Shown here: positions 46,725 to 57,700 of the stretch, piece after piece
Numbering within the stretch: position 1 is the first letter of the stretch
Layout of the letters: the number at the start of each line of letters is the position of its first letter
NCBI RefSeq assembly: GCF_003065425.1
Contig: NZ_CP026949.1
Location: forward strand, 2,356,001-2,420,000
Length of the DNA: 64,000 nt
DNA from: Mycetocola zhujimingii
GTDB taxonomy: Bacteria > Actinomycetota > Actinomycetes > Actinomycetales > Microbacteriaceae
Direction: 5' to 3'
Position numbers and translations under genes: made by a program
The notes under the pieces: model-generated
Databases searched by the model: none
What the model was told of the DNA's origin: nothing
Seen by the model: only the letters and a program-made list of their open reading frames with translations

Positions 46725-48043
46725 CGGAGAAGTCCTTCGTAGTGACGCTGTTGCAGCTGTGAATCGATTTGTTTGACGGTCTCGAGCCCGACGCCGACGA
46801 TGATGAGGATCGACGCGCCACCGAACGGGAAGTTGGCATTTGCGCCAACCAGCGCAAGGGCGACCAGCGGGATGAGAGCGACGAGTCCGAGGTAGACCGA
46901 GCCGGGCAGGGTCACGCGGGTGAGCACGTAGTCGAGGTACTCGGCCGTCGGCCGGCCCGCACGGATACCGGGGATGAAGCCACCGTACTTCTTCATGTTG
47001 TCTGCCACTTCCTCCGGGTTGAAGGTGATGGCGACGTAGAAGTAGGTGAAGCCGACGATGAGCAGGAAGTACAGCGCCATGTACAGCGGGTGGTCGCCCT
47101 GCACGAGGTAGTTCGTCACCCAGGTGACCCACGCGGCTGGCTCCTGGCCAGCAGCCGGGGTGTTGAACTGGGCGATCAGCGCGGGCAGGTACAGGAGCGA
47201 CGACGCAAAGATCACGGGCACGACACCGGCCATGTTGACCTTGATCGGAATGTAGGTGTTGTTGCCACCGTATGTGCGGCGTCCCACCATCCGCTTCGCA
47301 TACTGAACAGGGATGCGTCTCTGCGACTGTTCAACGAAGACCACGAGCATCATGATCACGATTCCGACCGCGAGGACGAGCAGGAACGTCTCGAAGCCCT
47401 TCGCAGCCCAGATCGAACCGAGCGAGCTGGGGAAGGTTGCAGCGATCGAGGTGAAGATCAGCAGCGACATTCCGTTGCCGATGCCGCGCTCGGTGATCAT
47501 TTCACCGAACCACATGATGAGCCCGGTACCGGCCGTCATGGTGATGACCATGAGAAGGACGGCGTACCAGGTGTCGTTGGTCAGCAGCTGGCTGCACTCG
47601 GCGCTCGCGTTCGTGCCGAACAGCGCCCCCGACCTCGCGACGGTGATGAGCGTCGTCGACTGCAGGATGCCGAGGAAGATGGTGAGGTACCTGGTGTACT
47701 GGGTGAGCTTGCCCTGGCCGGACTGGCCTTCTTTATGGAGCGTCTCGAAGTGCGGGATCACGACGCGCAGCAACTGCACGATGATCGACGCTGTGATGTA
47801 CGGCATGATCCCGAGCGCGAAGATCGAGAGCTGGAGCAGGGCTCCGCCGGAGAAGAGGTTGACAAGTTCGTAGAGGCCGGAGGTCCCCTGGTTCTGCGCC
47901 AGGCAGGCCTGGACGTTGCCGAAGTCGACGAACGGTGCTGGAACGAATGAACCAAGGCGATACAGGGCGATGATGCCCAGTGTGAACCCGATCTTCCGTC
48001 GAAGGTCTGGAGTGCGGAAGATCCGCGCAACGGCGCTAAACAA
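46721..48043 (-). CDS. secY: Protein translocase subunit SecY
   Basis: Pore subunit of the Sec translocon, 440 residues with about ten membrane helices. Visible motifs include [10 protein letters not shown] near the N-terminus, [37 protein letters not shown], and [41 protein letters not shown]. The start is TTG at 48043, seven bases after AGGAGG. Two hairpins occupy the 161-base gap to rplO, so secY expression may be set apart from the ribosomal genes. Confidence 0.98.
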   Translation of the reverse strand: MFSAVARIFRTPDLRRKIGFTLGIIALYRLGSFVPAPFVDFGNVQACLAQNQGTSGLYELVNLFSGGALLQLSIFALGIMPYITASIIVQLLRVVIPHFETLHKEGQSGQGKLTQYTRYLTIFLGILQSTTLITVARSGALFGTNASAECSQLLTNDTWYAVLLMVITMTAGTGLIMWFGEMITERGIGNGMSLLIFTSIAATFPSSLGSIWAAKGFETFLLVLAVGIVIMMLVVFVEQSQRRIPVQYAKRMVGRRTYGGNNTYIPIKVNMAGVVPVIFASSLLYLPALIAQFNTPAAGQEPAAWVTWVTNYLVQGDHPLYMALYFLLIVGFTYFYVAITFNPEEVADNMKKYGGFIPGIRAGRPTAEYLDYVLTRVTLPGSVYLGLVALIPLVALALVGANANFPFGGASILIIVGVGLETVKQIDSQLQQRHYEGLLR

Positions 48044-48062
48044 AAAAGGCCTCCTGGTTTTC

Positions 48063-48149
48063 GAGCCGAAGAATTCGGCTCTTATTGCCGGTTGATGGCC
48101 CCGTATCGAACAGGCCCGGCAATCGAATCTACTCGATTACCGGGCCTGT
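48063..48149 (-). promoter_or_regulatory. Two hairpins in the rplO-secY gap
   Basis: The first (48110-48149) has 17-base arms that pair fully on the minus-strand RNA, counting one G-U, around a six-base loop. The second (48063-48081) is GAGCCGAA/TTCGGCTC with a three-base loop, 11 bases before the secY AGGAGG. Neither has a T-tract; attenuation or RNA processing is likely. Confidence 0.6.
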
Positions 48150-48204
48150 CGAACAATCGGTGACCTGCTCGCTAGGGGCGAGCGCTCGACCGGCGTCTTT
48201 TGTT

Positions 48205-48903
48205 TTACTTTACAGAGCCGCCAGCAGCAACGATCTTCTGCTCAGCTGACCCGGAGACTTTGTCTACCGAGATGTTCAGCTTCACGTCGATGTCGCCGTT
48301 TCCGAGGACCTTGACCTTCTCGTTCTTGCGAACAGCACCCTTGGCTACGAGGTCGGCAACTGTGACGTCGCCGCCCTTCGGGTAGAGCTCAGCGAGACGC
48401 TCAAGGTTCACAACCTGGTACTCGACGCGGAACGGGTTCTTGAACCCGCGCAGCTTCGGAGCACGCATGTGCAGGGGCAGCTGGCCACCGGCGAAGCCGG
48501 GACGAACCGAGTAACGAGCCTTCGTACCCTTGGTACCACGACCTGCAGTCTTACCCTTGGAGCCTTCACCGCGGCCGACGCGCTGGCGGTCCTTCTTCGA
48601 GCCCTCAGCGGGACGAAGGTGGTGGACCTTGAGCACCTGCGGGCGGGGAGCGGACTCCTCCGCCTTCTTCGCGGGGGCCTTGCGGGCAGGAGCCTTCGCC
48701 ACGGGGGCGTCAGCTGCTACGGACTCGGCCTTGGTGGAAGCAGCCTTGGTCGAAGCTGCCTTGGTCGAAGCCGCCTTGGCAGGCGCCTTCTTCGCAGGAG
48801 CCTTCTTGGCAGCGGGCGCCTTTGCGTCAGCCGTCTTTGCAGCGGCCTTCTTCGCGGGAGCCTTCTTGGCGGTCTCCTCGGTGACGTCTTTCTTGTCAGC
48901 CAT
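48205..48903 (-). CDS. rplO: 50S ribosomal protein L15 with a histone H1-like N-terminal extension
   Basis: Residues from about 88 to 232 are L15: [40 protein letters not shown] and a regular C-terminal half ([17 protein letters not shown]). The first 85 or so residues are an Ala/Lys/Pro-rich extension with KKAPAKKA repeats and three tandem ASTKA units, like the tails of bacterial histone H1-like proteins. Normal bacterial L15 is about 145 residues. It starts one base before the rpmD stop ends, so translation is coupled. Confidence 0.97.
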   Translation of the reverse strand: MADKKDVTEETAKKAPAKKAAAKTADAKAPAAKKAPAKKAPAKAASTKAASTKAASTKAESVAADAPVAKAPARKAPAKKAEESAPRPQVLKVHHLRPAEGSKKDRQRVGRGEGSKGKTAGRGTKGTKARYSVRPGFAGGQLPLHMRAPKLRGFKNPFRVEYQVVNLERLAELYPKGGDVTVADLVAKGAVRKNEKVKVLGNGDIDVKLNISVDKVSGSAEQKIVAAGGSVK

Positions 48904-49085
48904 TAGTCGATCTCCTCAACCTTGACGAGGTGAGCAACAGTGTTGACGTAGCCACGGTTCTGCGAGTTGTCCTCACGGACAACCACAGCGCCGATTCGCT
49001 TAAGTCCCAGGCTGCGCAGAGTGTCGCGCTGGTTCTGCTTCTCACTAATTTTGGATTTGATCTGCGTGATTCGCAATGAAGCCAT
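48903..49085 (-). CDS. rpmD: 50S ribosomal protein L30
   Basis: A 60-residue protein: [19 protein letters not shown] at the N-terminus and [17 protein letters not shown] at the end, standard L30. It overlaps rpsE and rplO by single bases (TAATG type), the tight coupling seen along the spc operon. Confidence 0.97.
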   Translation of the reverse strand: MASLRITQIKSKISEKQNQRDTLRSLGLKRIGAVVVREDNSQNRGYVNTVAHLVKVEEID

Positions 49086-49801
49086 TACGCACCTACCTTT
49101 GCGGCTGCCTTGGCAGCGGCCTGGGCCTCGACCTGCAGCAGCTTGGCAGGAGCAATCTCGGAGTACTCCTTGCCACGGCGTGCGGCAACGGCGCGAGGCT
49201 CTTCGAGCATCTTCAACGCGGTAACTGTCGCGTGAACGATGTTGATGGTGTTCGACGAACCGAGCGACTTGCTGAGAACGTCGTGGATGCCTGCACACTC
49301 AAGGACGGCACGGACGGGACCACCGGCGATAACACCGGTACCCGCAGCAGCCGGACGCAGGAGAACAACACCTGCGGCTGCCTCACCCTGGACGGGGTGC
49401 GGGATGGTCGAGCCGACGCGGGGAACGCGGAAGAAGTTCTTCTTCGCTTCCTCGACGCCCTTGGAGATGGCGAGAGGCACTTCGCGAGCCTTGCCGTAGC
49501 CGACGCCGACCATTCCGTTGCCGTCTCCGACGACGACGAGAGCGGTGAAGCTGAAGCGACGACCACCCTTGACGACCTTGGAGACACGGTTGATGGTGAC
49601 GACGCGCTCGAGGAACTGGTTCTTGTCAGCGTCGCGGCTGTTACGCTCGCGGCCCTGGTTACGCTCGCCACGACCGCCACGGCGGCTGTCGCGAGCATCG
49701 GTGCGACCCGAGCTCTCGGTACCGGCTGCAGTTTCGACCGGCTTTTCGACGGCTGGCAGCTCAGCAGCAGCTGCAACCTCGGTCTTCTGTACATCACTCA
49801 C
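49085..49801 (-). CDS. rpsE: 30S ribosomal protein S5 with an Arg/Gly-rich N-terminal extension
   Basis: S5 acts in decoding accuracy. The core ([34 protein letters not shown], then [12 protein letters not shown]) starts near residue 62. The preceding region is Ala/Glu-rich, then [17 protein letters not shown]. The C-terminus is also extended with alanines. Total 238 residues against about 165 in E. coli. The GTG start overlaps the rplR stop as GTGA. Confidence 0.97.
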   Translation of the reverse strand: MSDVQKTEVAAAAELPAVEKPVETAAGTESSGRTDARDSRRGGRGERNQGRERNSRDADKNQFLERVVTINRVSKVVKGGRRFSFTALVVVGDGNGMVGVGYGKAREVPLAISKGVEEAKKNFFRVPRVGSTIPHPVQGEAAAGVVLLRPAAAGTGVIAGGPVRAVLECAGIHDVLSKSLGSSNTINIVHATVTALKMLEEPRAVAARRGKEYSEIAPAKLLQVEAQAAAKAAAKVGA

Positions 49802-50157
49802 AGGTTCAACCCACCCTCTCGAGCACCTTCGGCGATTGCCGCGACGCGACCCGCGTAACGGTTGCCACCGCGGTCAAAAACGACTTCTTCGATGCCGGCG
49901 CTCTTCGCACGCTCTGCAACGAGCTCGCCGACCTTCTTGGCCTTTGCGGTCTTGTCACCGTCAAAGGTACGGAGGTCAGTTTCGAGGGTCGATGCCGACG
50001 CGAGGGTGAAACCCTTGCTGTCGTCGACGACCTGCACGAATACGTGACGAGCCGAACGGGTCACAACGAGACGCGGACGAGCCGCTGTTCCCGCGATCTT
50101 CTTACGGAGGCGCGCGTGACGACGGTCACGCGCAGCCGACTTGGACTTTACGGCCAT
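49798..50157 (-). CDS. rplR: 50S ribosomal protein L18
   Basis: 5S rRNA-binding protein of 119 residues: [44 protein letters not shown] and the C-terminal [24 protein letters not shown]. Full length and ordinary. It lies two bases after rplF. Confidence 0.98.
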   Translation of the reverse strand: MAVKSKSAARDRRHARLRKKIAGTAARPRLVVTRSARHVFVQVVDDSKGFTLASASTLETDLRTFDGDKTAKAKKVGELVAERAKSAGIEEVVFDRGGNRYAGRVAAIAEGAREGGLNL

Positions 50158-50159
50158 GG

Positions 50160-50696
50160 TTACTTACCAGCCTTTCCGGCCTTGCGGCGAACAATCTCGC
50201 CGGCGTAACGCACACCCTTGCCCTTGTACGGCTCAGGCTTGCGAATCTTACGAATGTTGGCAGCAGCCTCGCCGACGGCCTGCTTGTCGATACCAGACAC
50301 CGTGAGCTTGTTGTTGCCCTCAACGGTGAGTGTGATGCCGGCAGGCGGGTCGATCAGGACCGGGTGCGAGAAGCCGAGCGCGAACTCAACAGAGCCGCCC
50401 TTCTGGGCAACGCGGTAACCGGTTCCGACAACCTCAAGGCCCTTGGTGTAGCCCTGGGTTACGCCGACGATCTGGTTGCTGATGAGTGTGCGGGTGAGTC
50501 CGTGGAGCGAACGTGATTCACGCTCGTCGTCGGGGCGAGTGACCAGAACCTGGCCATCCTCAACCTTGACCTCGATGGGGCTTGCGACGTTCAGCGCGAG
50601 CTCACCCTTCGGGCCCTGGACGGTGACGGCTGAACCGTCGACCGAAACTGTGACCCCTGCGGGGATCTCAATGGGAAGTCTTCCAATACGCGACAT
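50160..50696 (-). CDS. rplF: 50S ribosomal protein L6
   Basis: A 178-residue protein near the factor-binding site: [17 protein letters not shown] at the N-terminus, and the C-terminal signature [28 protein letters not shown]. Full length. It follows rpsH by six bases. Confidence 0.98.
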   Translation of the reverse strand: MSRIGRLPIEIPAGVTVSVDGSAVTVQGPKGELALNVASPIEVKVEDGQVLVTRPDDERESRSLHGLTRTLISNQIVGVTQGYTKGLEVVGTGYRVAQKGGSVEFALGFSHPVLIDPPAGITLTVEGNNKLTVSGIDKQAVGEAAANIRKIRKPEPYKGKGVRYAGEIVRRKAGKAGK

Positions 50697-50702
50697 ATCT
50701 GG

Positions 50703-51101
50703 CTACCACACGTAAGCGAGAATTTCTCCGCCTACGCCCTTCTTCTCAGCCTGACGGTCTGTAAGCAGACCAGAGGAGGTGGACAGGATGGCGACGCCGA
50801 GGCCGCCGAGAACCTTGGGGATCTCCGTCGACTTTGCGTACACGCGGAGGCCTGGCTTCGAGACACGCTTGATGCCCACGATGGAGCGCTCGCGGTTCGG
50901 GCCGAACTTGAGGTTCAGCGTCAGGGTCTGTCCGACGCGGGCGTCAGCAACTTCCCATCCGGAGATGTAGCCCTCTGACGTGAGGATCTCTGCGATGTGG
51001 CTCTTGAGCTTCGAGTGCGGCATGGACACGGTGTCGTGGTGCGCCGAGTTCGCGTTGCGCAGTCTGGTCAGCATGTCTGCGACCGGATCTGTCATTGTCA
51101 T
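50703..51101 (-). CDS. rpsH: 30S ribosomal protein S8
   Basis: A 132-residue 16S rRNA-binding protein; in E. coli it represses its own operon. It has [29 protein letters not shown] and the C-terminal [36 protein letters not shown]. Two start codons, MTMTD, lie three residues apart. It is separated from rplE by an unusual 225-base gap where rpsN would be expected. Confidence 0.98.
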   Translation of the reverse strand: MTMTDPVADMLTRLRNANSAHHDTVSMPHSKLKSHIAEILTSEGYISGWEVADARVGQTLTLNLKFGPNRERSIVGIKRVSKPGLRVYAKSTEIPKVLGGLGVAILSTSSGLLTDRQAEKKGVGGEILAYVW

Positions 51102-51326
51102 GTGTTATTTCCTTCGGTTCACCAGGTTTCGTTCACCCGTTACACGAATGACGACCTGTGGTGGTTAGGGGAGAAACGGATGCTCCGCCCCCCTGATCTC
51201 CACGCTCGAGTGCGCCGGACACCGATTTGTCAAACAAATGAGTGCCGGCGCAACCGTGCGAGAGAAATCTTCAGTTGTGGGCAACCGCAGTGCGGGCCGG
51301 CTGCAAGCAACCGACCCACTCTACAG

Positions 51327-51914
51327 TTACTTTGCTGAGTCTGTTGACGTGAAGGGGAATCCGAGCGCCTTGAGGAGCGCGCGACCCTGCTCGTCGGACT
51401 TCGCCGTCGTAACAACGGTGATGTCCATTCCGCGTACGCGGTCGATCTTGTCCTGGTCGATTTCGTGGAACATCGACTGCTCGGTCAGACCGAACGTGTA
51501 GTTGCCGGTGCCGTCGAACTGCTTCGGGCTGAGGCCGCGGAAGTCGCGGATTCGCGGGAGAGCGAGGCTCAGCAGGCGGTCCAGGAACTCCCACATGCGG
51601 TCGCCACGAAGCGTGACGTGGGCGCCGATGGGCTGACCTTCGCGCAGCTTGAACTGTGCGATGGACTTGCGGGCCTTGGTGACCTGTGGCTTCTGACCGG
51701 TGATCTTGGTCAGGTCGGCAACAGCGCCATCGATGATCTTTCCATCGCGGGCTGCCTCACCGACACCCATGTTCACGACGATCTTGGTGAGTGTCGGAAT
51801 CTGGTGCACGTTGGTCAGGCCGAGTTCCTTGAGCAGCTGCTCCTGGATCTCTGCCTTGTACTTTTCCTTGAGGCGGGGCTGGATTTTGCCAGCCGCCACT
51901 GCCGTGTCAGTCAT
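51327..51914 (-). CDS. rplE: 50S ribosomal protein L5
   Basis: 5S rRNA-binding protein of the central protuberance, 195 residues: [55 protein letters not shown] and the C-terminal LLKALGFPF. Overlaps the rplX stop by one base. Downstream 225 bases are non-coding before rpsH. Confidence 0.98.
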   Translation of the reverse strand: MTDTAVAAGKIQPRLKEKYKAEIQEQLLKELGLTNVHQIPTLTKIVVNMGVGEAARDGKIIDGAVADLTKITGQKPQVTKARKSIAQFKLREGQPIGAHVTLRGDRMWEFLDRLLSLALPRIRDFRGLSPKQFDGTGNYTFGLTEQSMFHEIDQDKIDRVRGMDITVVTTAKSDEQGRALLKALGFPFTSTDSAK

Positions 51915-52273
51915 TAGAGGTCCTTACCTGACTTCTTGGCGTAACGAACACGGACCGTCTTGGTGACGCCGTTCTTCGTTACTTGCTCGTTGCGGTGTCC
52001 GACTCGCGTCGGCTTCTTGGTCTCGGGGTCAACGAGAGCCACATTCGAGATGTGGATCGGAGCCTCGTGGGTCTCGACGCCACCGGTCTTCGTTCCGCGC
52101 TGGGTCTGACCCTGGCGGACGTGCTTGGTGACGTAGTTGACGCCCTCAACGATGACGCGGTTCTTCTCGACCAGGACCTGGATGACACGACCCTGCTTGC
52201 CGCGTGAACCGCCGCGAGCCTGGGTTGCGCCAGAGATGACCTGGACGAGGTCGCCCTTTTTGATCTTCGCCAT
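51914..52273 (-). CDS. rplX: 50S ribosomal protein L24
   Basis: Assembly-initiator protein with a KOW motif: [43 protein letters not shown], 119 residues. It follows rplN by two bases and is coupled to rplE. Confidence 0.98.
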   Translation of the reverse strand: MAKIKKGDLVQVISGATQARGGSRGKQGRVIQVLVEKNRVIVEGVNYVTKHVRQGQTQRGTKTGGVETHEAPIHISNVALVDPETKKPTRVGHRNEQVTKNGVTKTVRVRYAKKSGKDL

Positions 52274-52275
52274 GA

Positions 52276-52644
52276 CTAAATAACCTCCGGTGCCAGCGAG
52301 ACGATCTTCATGAACTTCTTGTCGCGAAGCTCGCGACCGACCGGTCCGAAGATACGGGTACCGCGGGGGTCGCCGTCGTTCTTCAAAATCACTGCTGCGT
52401 TCTCATCGAACTTGATGTAGGAGCCGTCCTGACGACGAACTTCCTTCTTGGTGCGAACGATGACTGCCTTGACGACGTCACCCTTCTTGACGTTTCCGCC
52501 GGGGATTGCGTCCTTGACGGTCGCAACGATGGTGTCGCCGAGGCTGGCGTAACGCCGGCCGGATCCGCCGAGAACACGAATGGTGAGAAGCTCCTTGGCG
52601 CCGGTGTTGTCGGCAACCTTGACTCTGGATTCCTGCTGAAGCAT
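52276..52644 (-). CDS. rplN: 50S ribosomal protein L14
   Basis: A 122-residue subunit-interface protein: [28 protein letters not shown] at the start and [24 protein letters not shown] at the end, the family signature. It follows rpsQ by 35 bases. Confidence 0.98.
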   Translation of the reverse strand: MLQQESRVKVADNTGAKELLTIRVLGGSGRRYASLGDTIVATVKDAIPGGNVKKGDVVKAVIVRTKKEVRRQDGSYIKFDENAAVILKNDGDPRGTRIFGPVGRELRDKKFMKIVSLAPEVI

Positions 52645-52679
52645 TTTCTAACTCCTTCTGACAAGTAAAGCCCGGGGGC

Positions 52680-52985
52680 TTACTTGGCCTTCTCGAGGAT
52701 CTCGACCAGGCGCCAGCGCTTTGTGGCGCTGAGCGGGCGGGTCTCGCTGATCAGAACCAGGTCACCGATGCCGGCGCCGTTGAGCTCGTCGTGCACCTTC
52801 CTCTTGGAGGTGCGGCGGATGACCTTGCCGTAAAGCGGGTGCTTTACGCGGTCTTCGACCTCAACCGTGATGGTCTTGTCCATGCGGTCGCTGATGACGT
52901 ATCCACGTGCCGTCTTGCGGTAGCCACGAACAACGGCCTCAGCCTCAGTCGAGGGTGCTGCGCCCTTAGCGTCAGACTTAGCCAT
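52680..52985 (-). CDS. rpsQ: 30S ribosomal protein S17
   Basis: A 101-residue primary 16S rRNA binder with an OB fold: [40 protein letters not shown], then [28 protein letters not shown]. About 18 extra N-terminal residues precede the core. Overlaps rpmC by one base. Confidence 0.97.
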   Translation of the reverse strand: MAKSDAKGAAPSTEAEAVVRGYRKTARGYVISDRMDKTITVEVEDRVKHPLYGKVIRRTSKRKVHDELNGAGIGDLVLISETRPLSATKRWRLVEILEKAK

Positions 52986-53311
52986 TACTTGGCCTCCTCA
53001 GTCTCGGTTTCGGGTGCCGCTTCAACGGCATCCTTCTTCTTGGTCTTCTTCGCAGCCTTGACCGGAGCCTCGACTTCAACGGCAACCGGGGTGGCCCGGA
53101 TTCCGAGCTCGCGCTCACGGATGACCGTGTAGATACGAGCGATGTCGCGCTTCACGGCGCGCAGGCGGCCGTGGGTCTCGAGCTGGCCGGTGGCCGACTG
53201 GAAGCGCAGGTTGAACAGCTCTTCCTTGGCCTTGCGCAGCTCGTCGACAAGACGTTCGTCTTCAAATGTGTCGAGCTCAACGGGGGTGAGCTCCTTGGAA
53301 CCGATCGCCAT
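52985..53311 (-). CDS. rpmC: 50S ribosomal protein L29 with a charged C-terminal extension
   Basis: Exit-tunnel protein. Residues 1 to about 75 are L29 ([38 protein letters not shown], then [21 protein letters not shown]). A further 33 residues form a tail that switches from lysine-rich ([10 protein letters not shown]) to acidic (ETETEEAK). Normal L29 is about 65-70 residues. ATG at 53311 overlaps the rplP stop as TAATG; a longer frame to 53458 is inside rplP. Confidence 0.96.
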   Translation of the reverse strand: MAIGSKELTPVELDTFEDERLVDELRKAKEELFNLRFQSATGQLETHGRLRAVKRDIARIYTVIRERELGIRATPVAVEVEAPVKAAKKTKKKDAVEAAPETETEEAK

Positions 53312-53730
53312 TATGCGTCGCCCTCCTCGCGCTTGATGATGCGTGCCTTGAGAGGCAGCTTGTGGATTGCACGGGTCAGTGCCTCGCGGGCGAGTGTCTC
53401 TGGGACACCGGCAACCTCGAAGAGCACACGGCCGGGCTTGACGTTCGCGACCCACCACTCGGGTGAACCCTTACCGGAACCCATGCGGGTTTCAGCAGGC
53501 TTCTTGGTGAGCGGACGGTCGGGGTAGATGTTGATCCAGACCTTTCCACCACGCTTGATGTGACGCGTCATCGCGATTCGAGCGGACTCGATCTGACGGT
53601 TGGTCACATAAGCGGGGGTGAGGGCCTGAATGCCGTACTCGCCGAAGCTGACAACGGTTCCACCGGTGGCCTGGCCAGTGCGGTGTGGACGGTGCTGCTT
53701 GCGGTGCTTGACACGACGTGGAATAAGCAT
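53311..53730 (-). CDS. rplP: 50S ribosomal protein L16
   Basis: A 139-residue protein next to the A-site t[42 protein letters not shown] and [32 protein letters not shown]. Standard length. It follows rpsC by two bases. Confidence 0.98.
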   Translation of the reverse strand: MLIPRRVKHRKQHRPHRTGQATGGTVVSFGEYGIQALTPAYVTNRQIESARIAMTRHIKRGGKVWINIYPDRPLTKKPAETRMGSGKGSPEWWVANVKPGRVLFEVAGVPETLAREALTRAIHKLPLKARIIKREEGDA

Positions 53731-53732
53731 GA

Positions 53733-54488
53733 TTAAGCCGTAGCCCCTTCTGCAACCGGAGCGTCCGCACGAGGTGCACGACGCGGACGGTCACTGCGCT
53801 CCGGGCGGCTCGACTTAGCGTTTGCCTGCTCGCGAGCGAGTTCCTTGTTGGTGATGTCGCCCTTGTAGATCCAGACCTTCACGCCGATGCGGCCGAAGGT
53901 GGTCTTTGCCTCGTAGAAGCCGTAGTCGATGTTCGCGCGGAGCGTGTGCAGTGGCACACGGCCTTCGCGGTAGAACTCCGAACGGCTCATCTCGGCGCCG
54001 CCGAGGCGGCCGGAGACCTGGATGCGGACACCCTTGACAGTCGAGACGCGCTGGGCGCCCTGCAGGCCCTTACGCATTGCGCGGCGGAATGCCACACGTG
54101 CGGAGAGCTGCTCGGCGATGCCCTGTGCAACCAGCTGGGCGTCAGCCTCTGGGTTCTTGACCTCGAGGATGTTCAGCTGGATCTGCTTGCCCGTGAGCTT
54201 CTCGAGGTCTGTGCGAATCCGCTCAGCCTCGGCGCCACGGCGACCGATCACAATGCCCGGACGGGCGGTGTGAATGTCGACGCGGACACGGTCACGGGTG
54301 CGCTCGATCTCGATACGCGAGACACCGGCGCGGTCAAGCGAGGTGCCGAGCAGTCGACGGATCTTGACGTCTTCAGCAACGTAGTCGCTGTAACGCTGGC
54401 CAGGCTTGGTGCTGTCGGAAAACCAGCGCGACACGTGGTCGGTGGTGATGCCGAGGCGGAAGCCGTATGGATTTACTTTCTGACCCAT
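53733..54488 (-). CDS. rpsC: 30S ribosomal protein S3
   Basis: Small-subunit protein at the mRNA entry channel. The 251 residues have [23 protein letters not shown], a KH domain with [29 protein letters not shown], and the C-terminal domain [33 protein letters not shown] basic and then alanine-rich tail follows ([17 protein letters not shown]). Overlaps the rplV stop by one base. Confidence 0.98.
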   Translation of the reverse strand: MGQKVNPYGFRLGITTDHVSRWFSDSTKPGQRYSDYVAEDVKIRRLLGTSLDRAGVSRIEIERTRDRVRVDIHTARPGIVIGRRGAEAERIRTDLEKLTGKQIQLNILEVKNPEADAQLVAQGIAEQLSARVAFRRAMRKGLQGAQRVSTVKGVRIQVSGRLGGAEMSRSEFYREGRVPLHTLRANIDYGFYEAKTTFGRIGVKVWIYKGDITNKELAREQANAKSSRPERSDRPRRAPRADAPVAEGATA

Positions 54489-54853
54489 TACTTCGTACCC
54501 TCCTCAGGAGTGGCGAGCACAACAGTGATGTGGCTGGTGCGCTTCAGAATCTGGAATGCCCGGCCCTGTGCACGCGGCTGGAAGCGCTTGAGGGTCGTGC
54601 CCTCATCAACGAATGCCTTGGCGATGTACAGGTCCTGCTCGTCGAGGAACTGGTTGTCCTTGTCTGCCTTGACGCGAGCGTTCGCGATGGCAGAAGCAAC
54701 CAGCTTGTAGACGGGCTCTGATGCACCCTGCGGTGCGAACTTCAGAATGGCCAAGGCCTCAGTGGCCTGCTTTCCGCGGATCATGTTGACGACGCGGCGG
54801 GCCTTCATGGGGGTGACGCGGATGTGACGCACTCGTGCGACTGACTCCACCAT
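54488..54853 (-). CDS. rplV: 50S ribosomal protein L22
   Basis: Tunnel-lining protein of 121 residues: [27 protein letters not shown]-type loop region [29 protein letters not shown] and [18 protein letters not shown] at 54853 follows AGGAG and avoids an overlap with rpsS that a start at 54904 would give. Confidence 0.97.
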   Translation of the reverse strand: MVESVARVRHIRVTPMKARRVVNMIRGKQATEALAILKFAPQGASEPVYKLVASAIANARVKADKDNQFLDEQDLYIAKAFVDEGTTLKRFQPRAQGRAFQILKRTSHITVVLATPEEGTK

Positions 54854-54878
54854 TTCTCTCCTCCTTTTCGTCACCGCG

Positions 54879-55160
54879 TTAGCGGCGACGACCCTTCTTG
54901 TCATCCTTCACGTGTCCACGGAAGGTGCGGGTGGGTGCAAACTCGCCGAGCTTGTGCCCGACCATCGACTCGGTGATGAACACCGGGATGTGCTTGCGAC
55001 CGTCGTGCACCGCGATGGTGTGCCCAAGCATGTTGGGGACAATCATCGAACGGCGCGACCAGGTCTTGATGACGTTTTTGCTGTTGGCCTCGTTCGCGCG
55101 AACCACCTTGCGGAGCAGGTGGTCATCAACGAAGGGGCCCTTCTTAAGACTGCGTGGCAT
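54879..55160 (-). CDS. rpsS: 30S ribosomal protein S19
   Basis: A 93-residue head protein: [67 protein letters not shown]. Full length; it follows rplB by 12 bases. Confidence 0.98.
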   Translation of the reverse strand: MPRSLKKGPFVDDHLLRKVVRANEANSKNVIKTWSRRSMIVPNMLGHTIAVHDGRKHIPVFITESMVGHKLGEFAPTRTFRGHVKDDKKGRRR

Positions 55161-55172
55161 CTTCTACAACTC

Positions 55173-56012
55173 CTACTTACGCTTCTTGGTGGCGGTACGG
55201 CGACGAACGATGAGCTTGTCGCTTTCCTTGTTCGGGTGGCGGGTGCGGCCTTCTTTCTGACCCCACGGGCTGACCGGGTGACGTCCACCGGAGGTCTTGC
55301 CCTCACCACCACCGTGCGGGTGGTCGACCGGGTTCATGGCGACACCACGCACGGTCGGGCGGATGCCCTTCCAGCGGCTGCGGCCGGCCTTACCCCAGTT
55401 GATGTTCGACTGCTCGGCGTTGCCGACCTCGCCGATGGTTGCGCGGCAGCGTGCGTCGACGTTGCGGATTTCACCGGACGGCAGACGAAGCTGCGCGTAG
55501 GGGCCATCCTTGGCGACGAGACGAACCGATGCGCCTGCTGAACGAGCCATCTTGGCGCCTCCACCCGGACGCAATTCGATTGCGTGGATGACGGTACCCG
55601 TTGGGATGTTCTTCAGCGGCAGGTTGTTGCCCGGCTTGATGTCAGCGCTTGCGCCCGACTCAACAACGTCGCCCTGTGCGAGCTTGTTGGGAGCCAGGAT
55701 GTAGCGCTTGGTGCCGTCAACGTAGTGCAGGAGCGCGATGCGAGCCGTGCGGTTGGGGTCGTACTCGATGTGAGCGACGCGGGCGTTGACGCCGTCTTTG
55801 TCGTTACGACGGAAGTCGATAACGCGGTACTGGCGCTTGTGGCCACCACCGATGTGACGGGTCGTGATGCGGCCCTGGTTGTTGCGACCACCGGTCTTGG
55901 AGAGCGGACGCAGAAGCGACTTCTCCGGGGTCGAGCGGGTGATTTCAGCGAAATCAGAAACGCTCGATCCGCGACGACCAGGTGTCGTGGGCTTGTATTT
56001 GCGAATAGCCAT
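55173..56012 (-). CDS. rplB: 50S ribosomal protein L2
   Basis: Large-subunit protein needed for peptidyl transfer and subunit joining, 279 residues. [71 protein letters not shown] and the C-terminal [29 protein letters not shown] are diagnostic, including the conserved histidine loop. Confidence 0.98.
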   Translation of the reverse strand: MAIRKYKPTTPGRRGSSVSDFAEITRSTPEKSLLRPLSKTGGRNNQGRITTRHIGGGHKRQYRVIDFRRNDKDGVNARVAHIEYDPNRTARIALLHYVDGTKRYILAPNKLAQGDVVESGASADIKPGNNLPLKNIPTGTVIHAIELRPGGGAKMARSAGASVRLVAKDGPYAQLRLPSGEIRNVDARCRATIGEVGNAEQSNINWGKAGRSRWKGIRPTVRGVAMNPVDHPHGGGEGKTSGGRHPVSPWGQKEGRTRHPNKESDKLIVRRRTATKKRK

Positions 56013-56030
56013 AGTTTTTCCTTACGCCCC

Positions 56031-56330
56031 TTAGCCGACAGCCGTGAAGATGTCGATGGAACCGGACTTGAGCGTCACGATCGCGCGCTTGGTGTCCTTG
56101 CGCTTGCCCATACCGAACTTGGTACGACGAGTCTTGCCGGTGCGGTTCAGTGTGTTGACACTTGCGACCTCGACCTTGAAGATCTTCTCGATCGCGAGCT
56201 TGATCTCGGTCTTGTTCGAACGCGGGTCGACAACGAAGGTGTACTTACCCTCGTCGATCAAGCCGTAGCTCTTCTCGGAGACCACCGGCGAGATGATGAT
56301 GTCGCGCGGGTCCTTGTGAATGTTGGACAT
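56031..56330 (-). CDS. rplW: 50S ribosomal protein L23
   Basis: Tunnel-exit docking site for trigger factor and SRP. 99 residues: [51 protein letters not shown]. It follows rplD by two bases. Confidence 0.98.
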   Translation of the reverse strand: MSNIHKDPRDIIISPVVSEKSYGLIDEGKYTFVVDPRSNKTEIKLAIEKIFKVEVASVNTLNRTGKTRRTKFGMGKRKDTKRAIVTLKSGSIDIFTAVG

Positions 56331-56332
56331 GA

Positions 56333-57031
56333 CTAGGCCTCCTCAGTGACGTCAGCCGACGAAGCAACAGCCTTGACCGACTTGCCCTTGACCGGACCGG
56401 CGACGAAAGCGTCGAACGCGGCCTTGGTGAAGATGATGTCGTCCGAGACGAGAACGTCGTACGCGTTCAGCTGGTCGTAGTTGATGACGTGAACGGATGG
56501 GATGTTGCGGACAGCCTTGTAGCTGAGCACGTCGTCACGCTCGAGAACGATGAGGACGTTCTCCGAGTTCGCAACCTGTGCCAGGTACTCGGTGGTTGCC
56601 TTGGTGACACGTTCCTCGGCGACGATGAAGGTCTCCACGACGTGGATACGCTCACCGCGTGCGCGGTCGGAGAGTGCGCCACGGAGGGCAGCAGCAATCA
56701 TCTTCTTGGGGGTGCGCTGCGAGTAGTCGCGGGGCACTGGACCGTGAACGATGCCACCACCACGCATCTGAGGGGCGCGGATCGAGCCCTGACGAGCGCG
56801 ACCTGTTCCCTTCTGCTTGAACGGCTTGCGGCCTGCACCGGAAACTTCACCACGACGCTTGGTCTTGTGGGTTCCCTGGCGGGCTGCAGCAAGCTGTGCC
56901 ACAACGACCTGGTGGATGAGCGGGATGTTGGTCTGGACGTCGAACACCTCTGCGGGAAGATCGACCGTTCCGGTCTTCTTGCCCTTGGTGTCGAGAACGT
57001 CGACCGTAGCGATCCGAGTTGCGTCAGTCAT
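56333..57031 (-). CDS. rplD: 50S ribosomal protein L4
   Basis: Tunnel protein, and in E. coli the S10 operon repressor. 232 residues: [66 protein letters not shown] is the conserved loop, followed by the alpha/beta domain ending in [13 protein letters not shown] short extra tail follows. It lies four bases after rplC. Confidence 0.98.
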   Translation of the reverse strand: MTDATRIATVDVLDTKGKKTGTVDLPAEVFDVQTNIPLIHQVVVAQLAAARQGTHKTKRRGEVSGAGRKPFKQKGTGRARQGSIRAPQMRGGGIVHGPVPRDYSQRTPKKMIAAALRGALSDRARGERIHVVETFIVAEERVTKATTEYLAQVANSENVLIVLERDDVLSYKAVRNIPSVHVINYDQLNAYDVLVSDDIIFTKAAFDAFVAGPVKGKSVKAVASSADVTEEA

Positions 57032-57035
57032 AGGA

Positions 57036-57692
57036 CTACGCTCCCTTCACTGCGTTGCGGACGAAAACGATGCGGCCACGAGCGCCGGGAACGGCACCCT
57101 TGACGAGCAGCAGGCCCTTCTCGGTGTCGACCGAGTGGACGTGGAGGTTCAGCACGGTGACGCGCTCTCCACCCATACGACCGGCCATGCGCATGCCCTT
57201 GAAGACACGGCTCGGGGTCGACGAAGCACCGATTGAACCGGGCTTGCGGTGGTTGCGGTGAGCACCGTGAGATGCGGAGACACCCTTGAAGTTGTGGCGC
57301 TTCATGACACCGGCGAAGCCCTTACCCTTGCTGGTTCCGACGACGTCGACCTTCTGGCCGGCCTCGAAGGTGCCTTCAACGGTGAGTTCCTGGCCGAGTG
57401 CGTAGTCGGATGCGTCAGCGGTGCGGACCTCGGTGACGTGACGGCGAGGCGTGACGCCTGCCTTGTCGAAGTGTCCGGCGTCCGGCTTGTTCACCTTGCG
57501 CGGGTCGATCTGGCCATAAGCGATCTGAACCGCGTTGTAGCCGTCAACCTCTGGCGTGCGAATCTGCGTCACAACGTTCGGGGTGATCTCGATAACGGTC
57601 ACTGGCACGAGCTTGTTGTTCTCGTCCCAGACCTGAGTCATGCCAAGCTTCTTGCCGAGCAGACCCTTGCTGGTCTTGTTCTGCGTAGACAT
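57036..57692 (-). CDS. rplC: 50S ribosomal protein L3
   Basis: Early-assembly protein reaching the peptidyl transferase centre. 218 residues: [81 protein letters not shown]. The glutamine of the conserved GxMG loop region is not obvious, otherwise it is normal. It follows rpsJ by eight bases. Confidence 0.98.
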   Translation of the reverse strand: MSTQNKTSKGLLGKKLGMTQVWDENNKLVPVTVIEITPNVVTQIRTPEVDGYNAVQIAYGQIDPRKVNKPDAGHFDKAGVTPRRHVTEVRTADASDYALGQELTVEGTFEAGQKVDVVGTSKGKGFAGVMKRHNFKGVSASHGAHRNHRKPGSIGASSTPSRVFKGMRMAGRMGGERVTVLNLHVHSVDTEKGLLLVKGAVPGARGRIVFVRNAVKGA

Positions 57693-57700
57693 GCGTTCCC

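Noticed and set aside
51230-51415. 61-codon minus-strand frame in the rplE-rpsH gap as a possible short S14
   Set aside because: The length suits a zinc-type S14, but the product is Ser/Arg-rich, lacks the CXXC pairs and overlaps the end of rplE in another frame.
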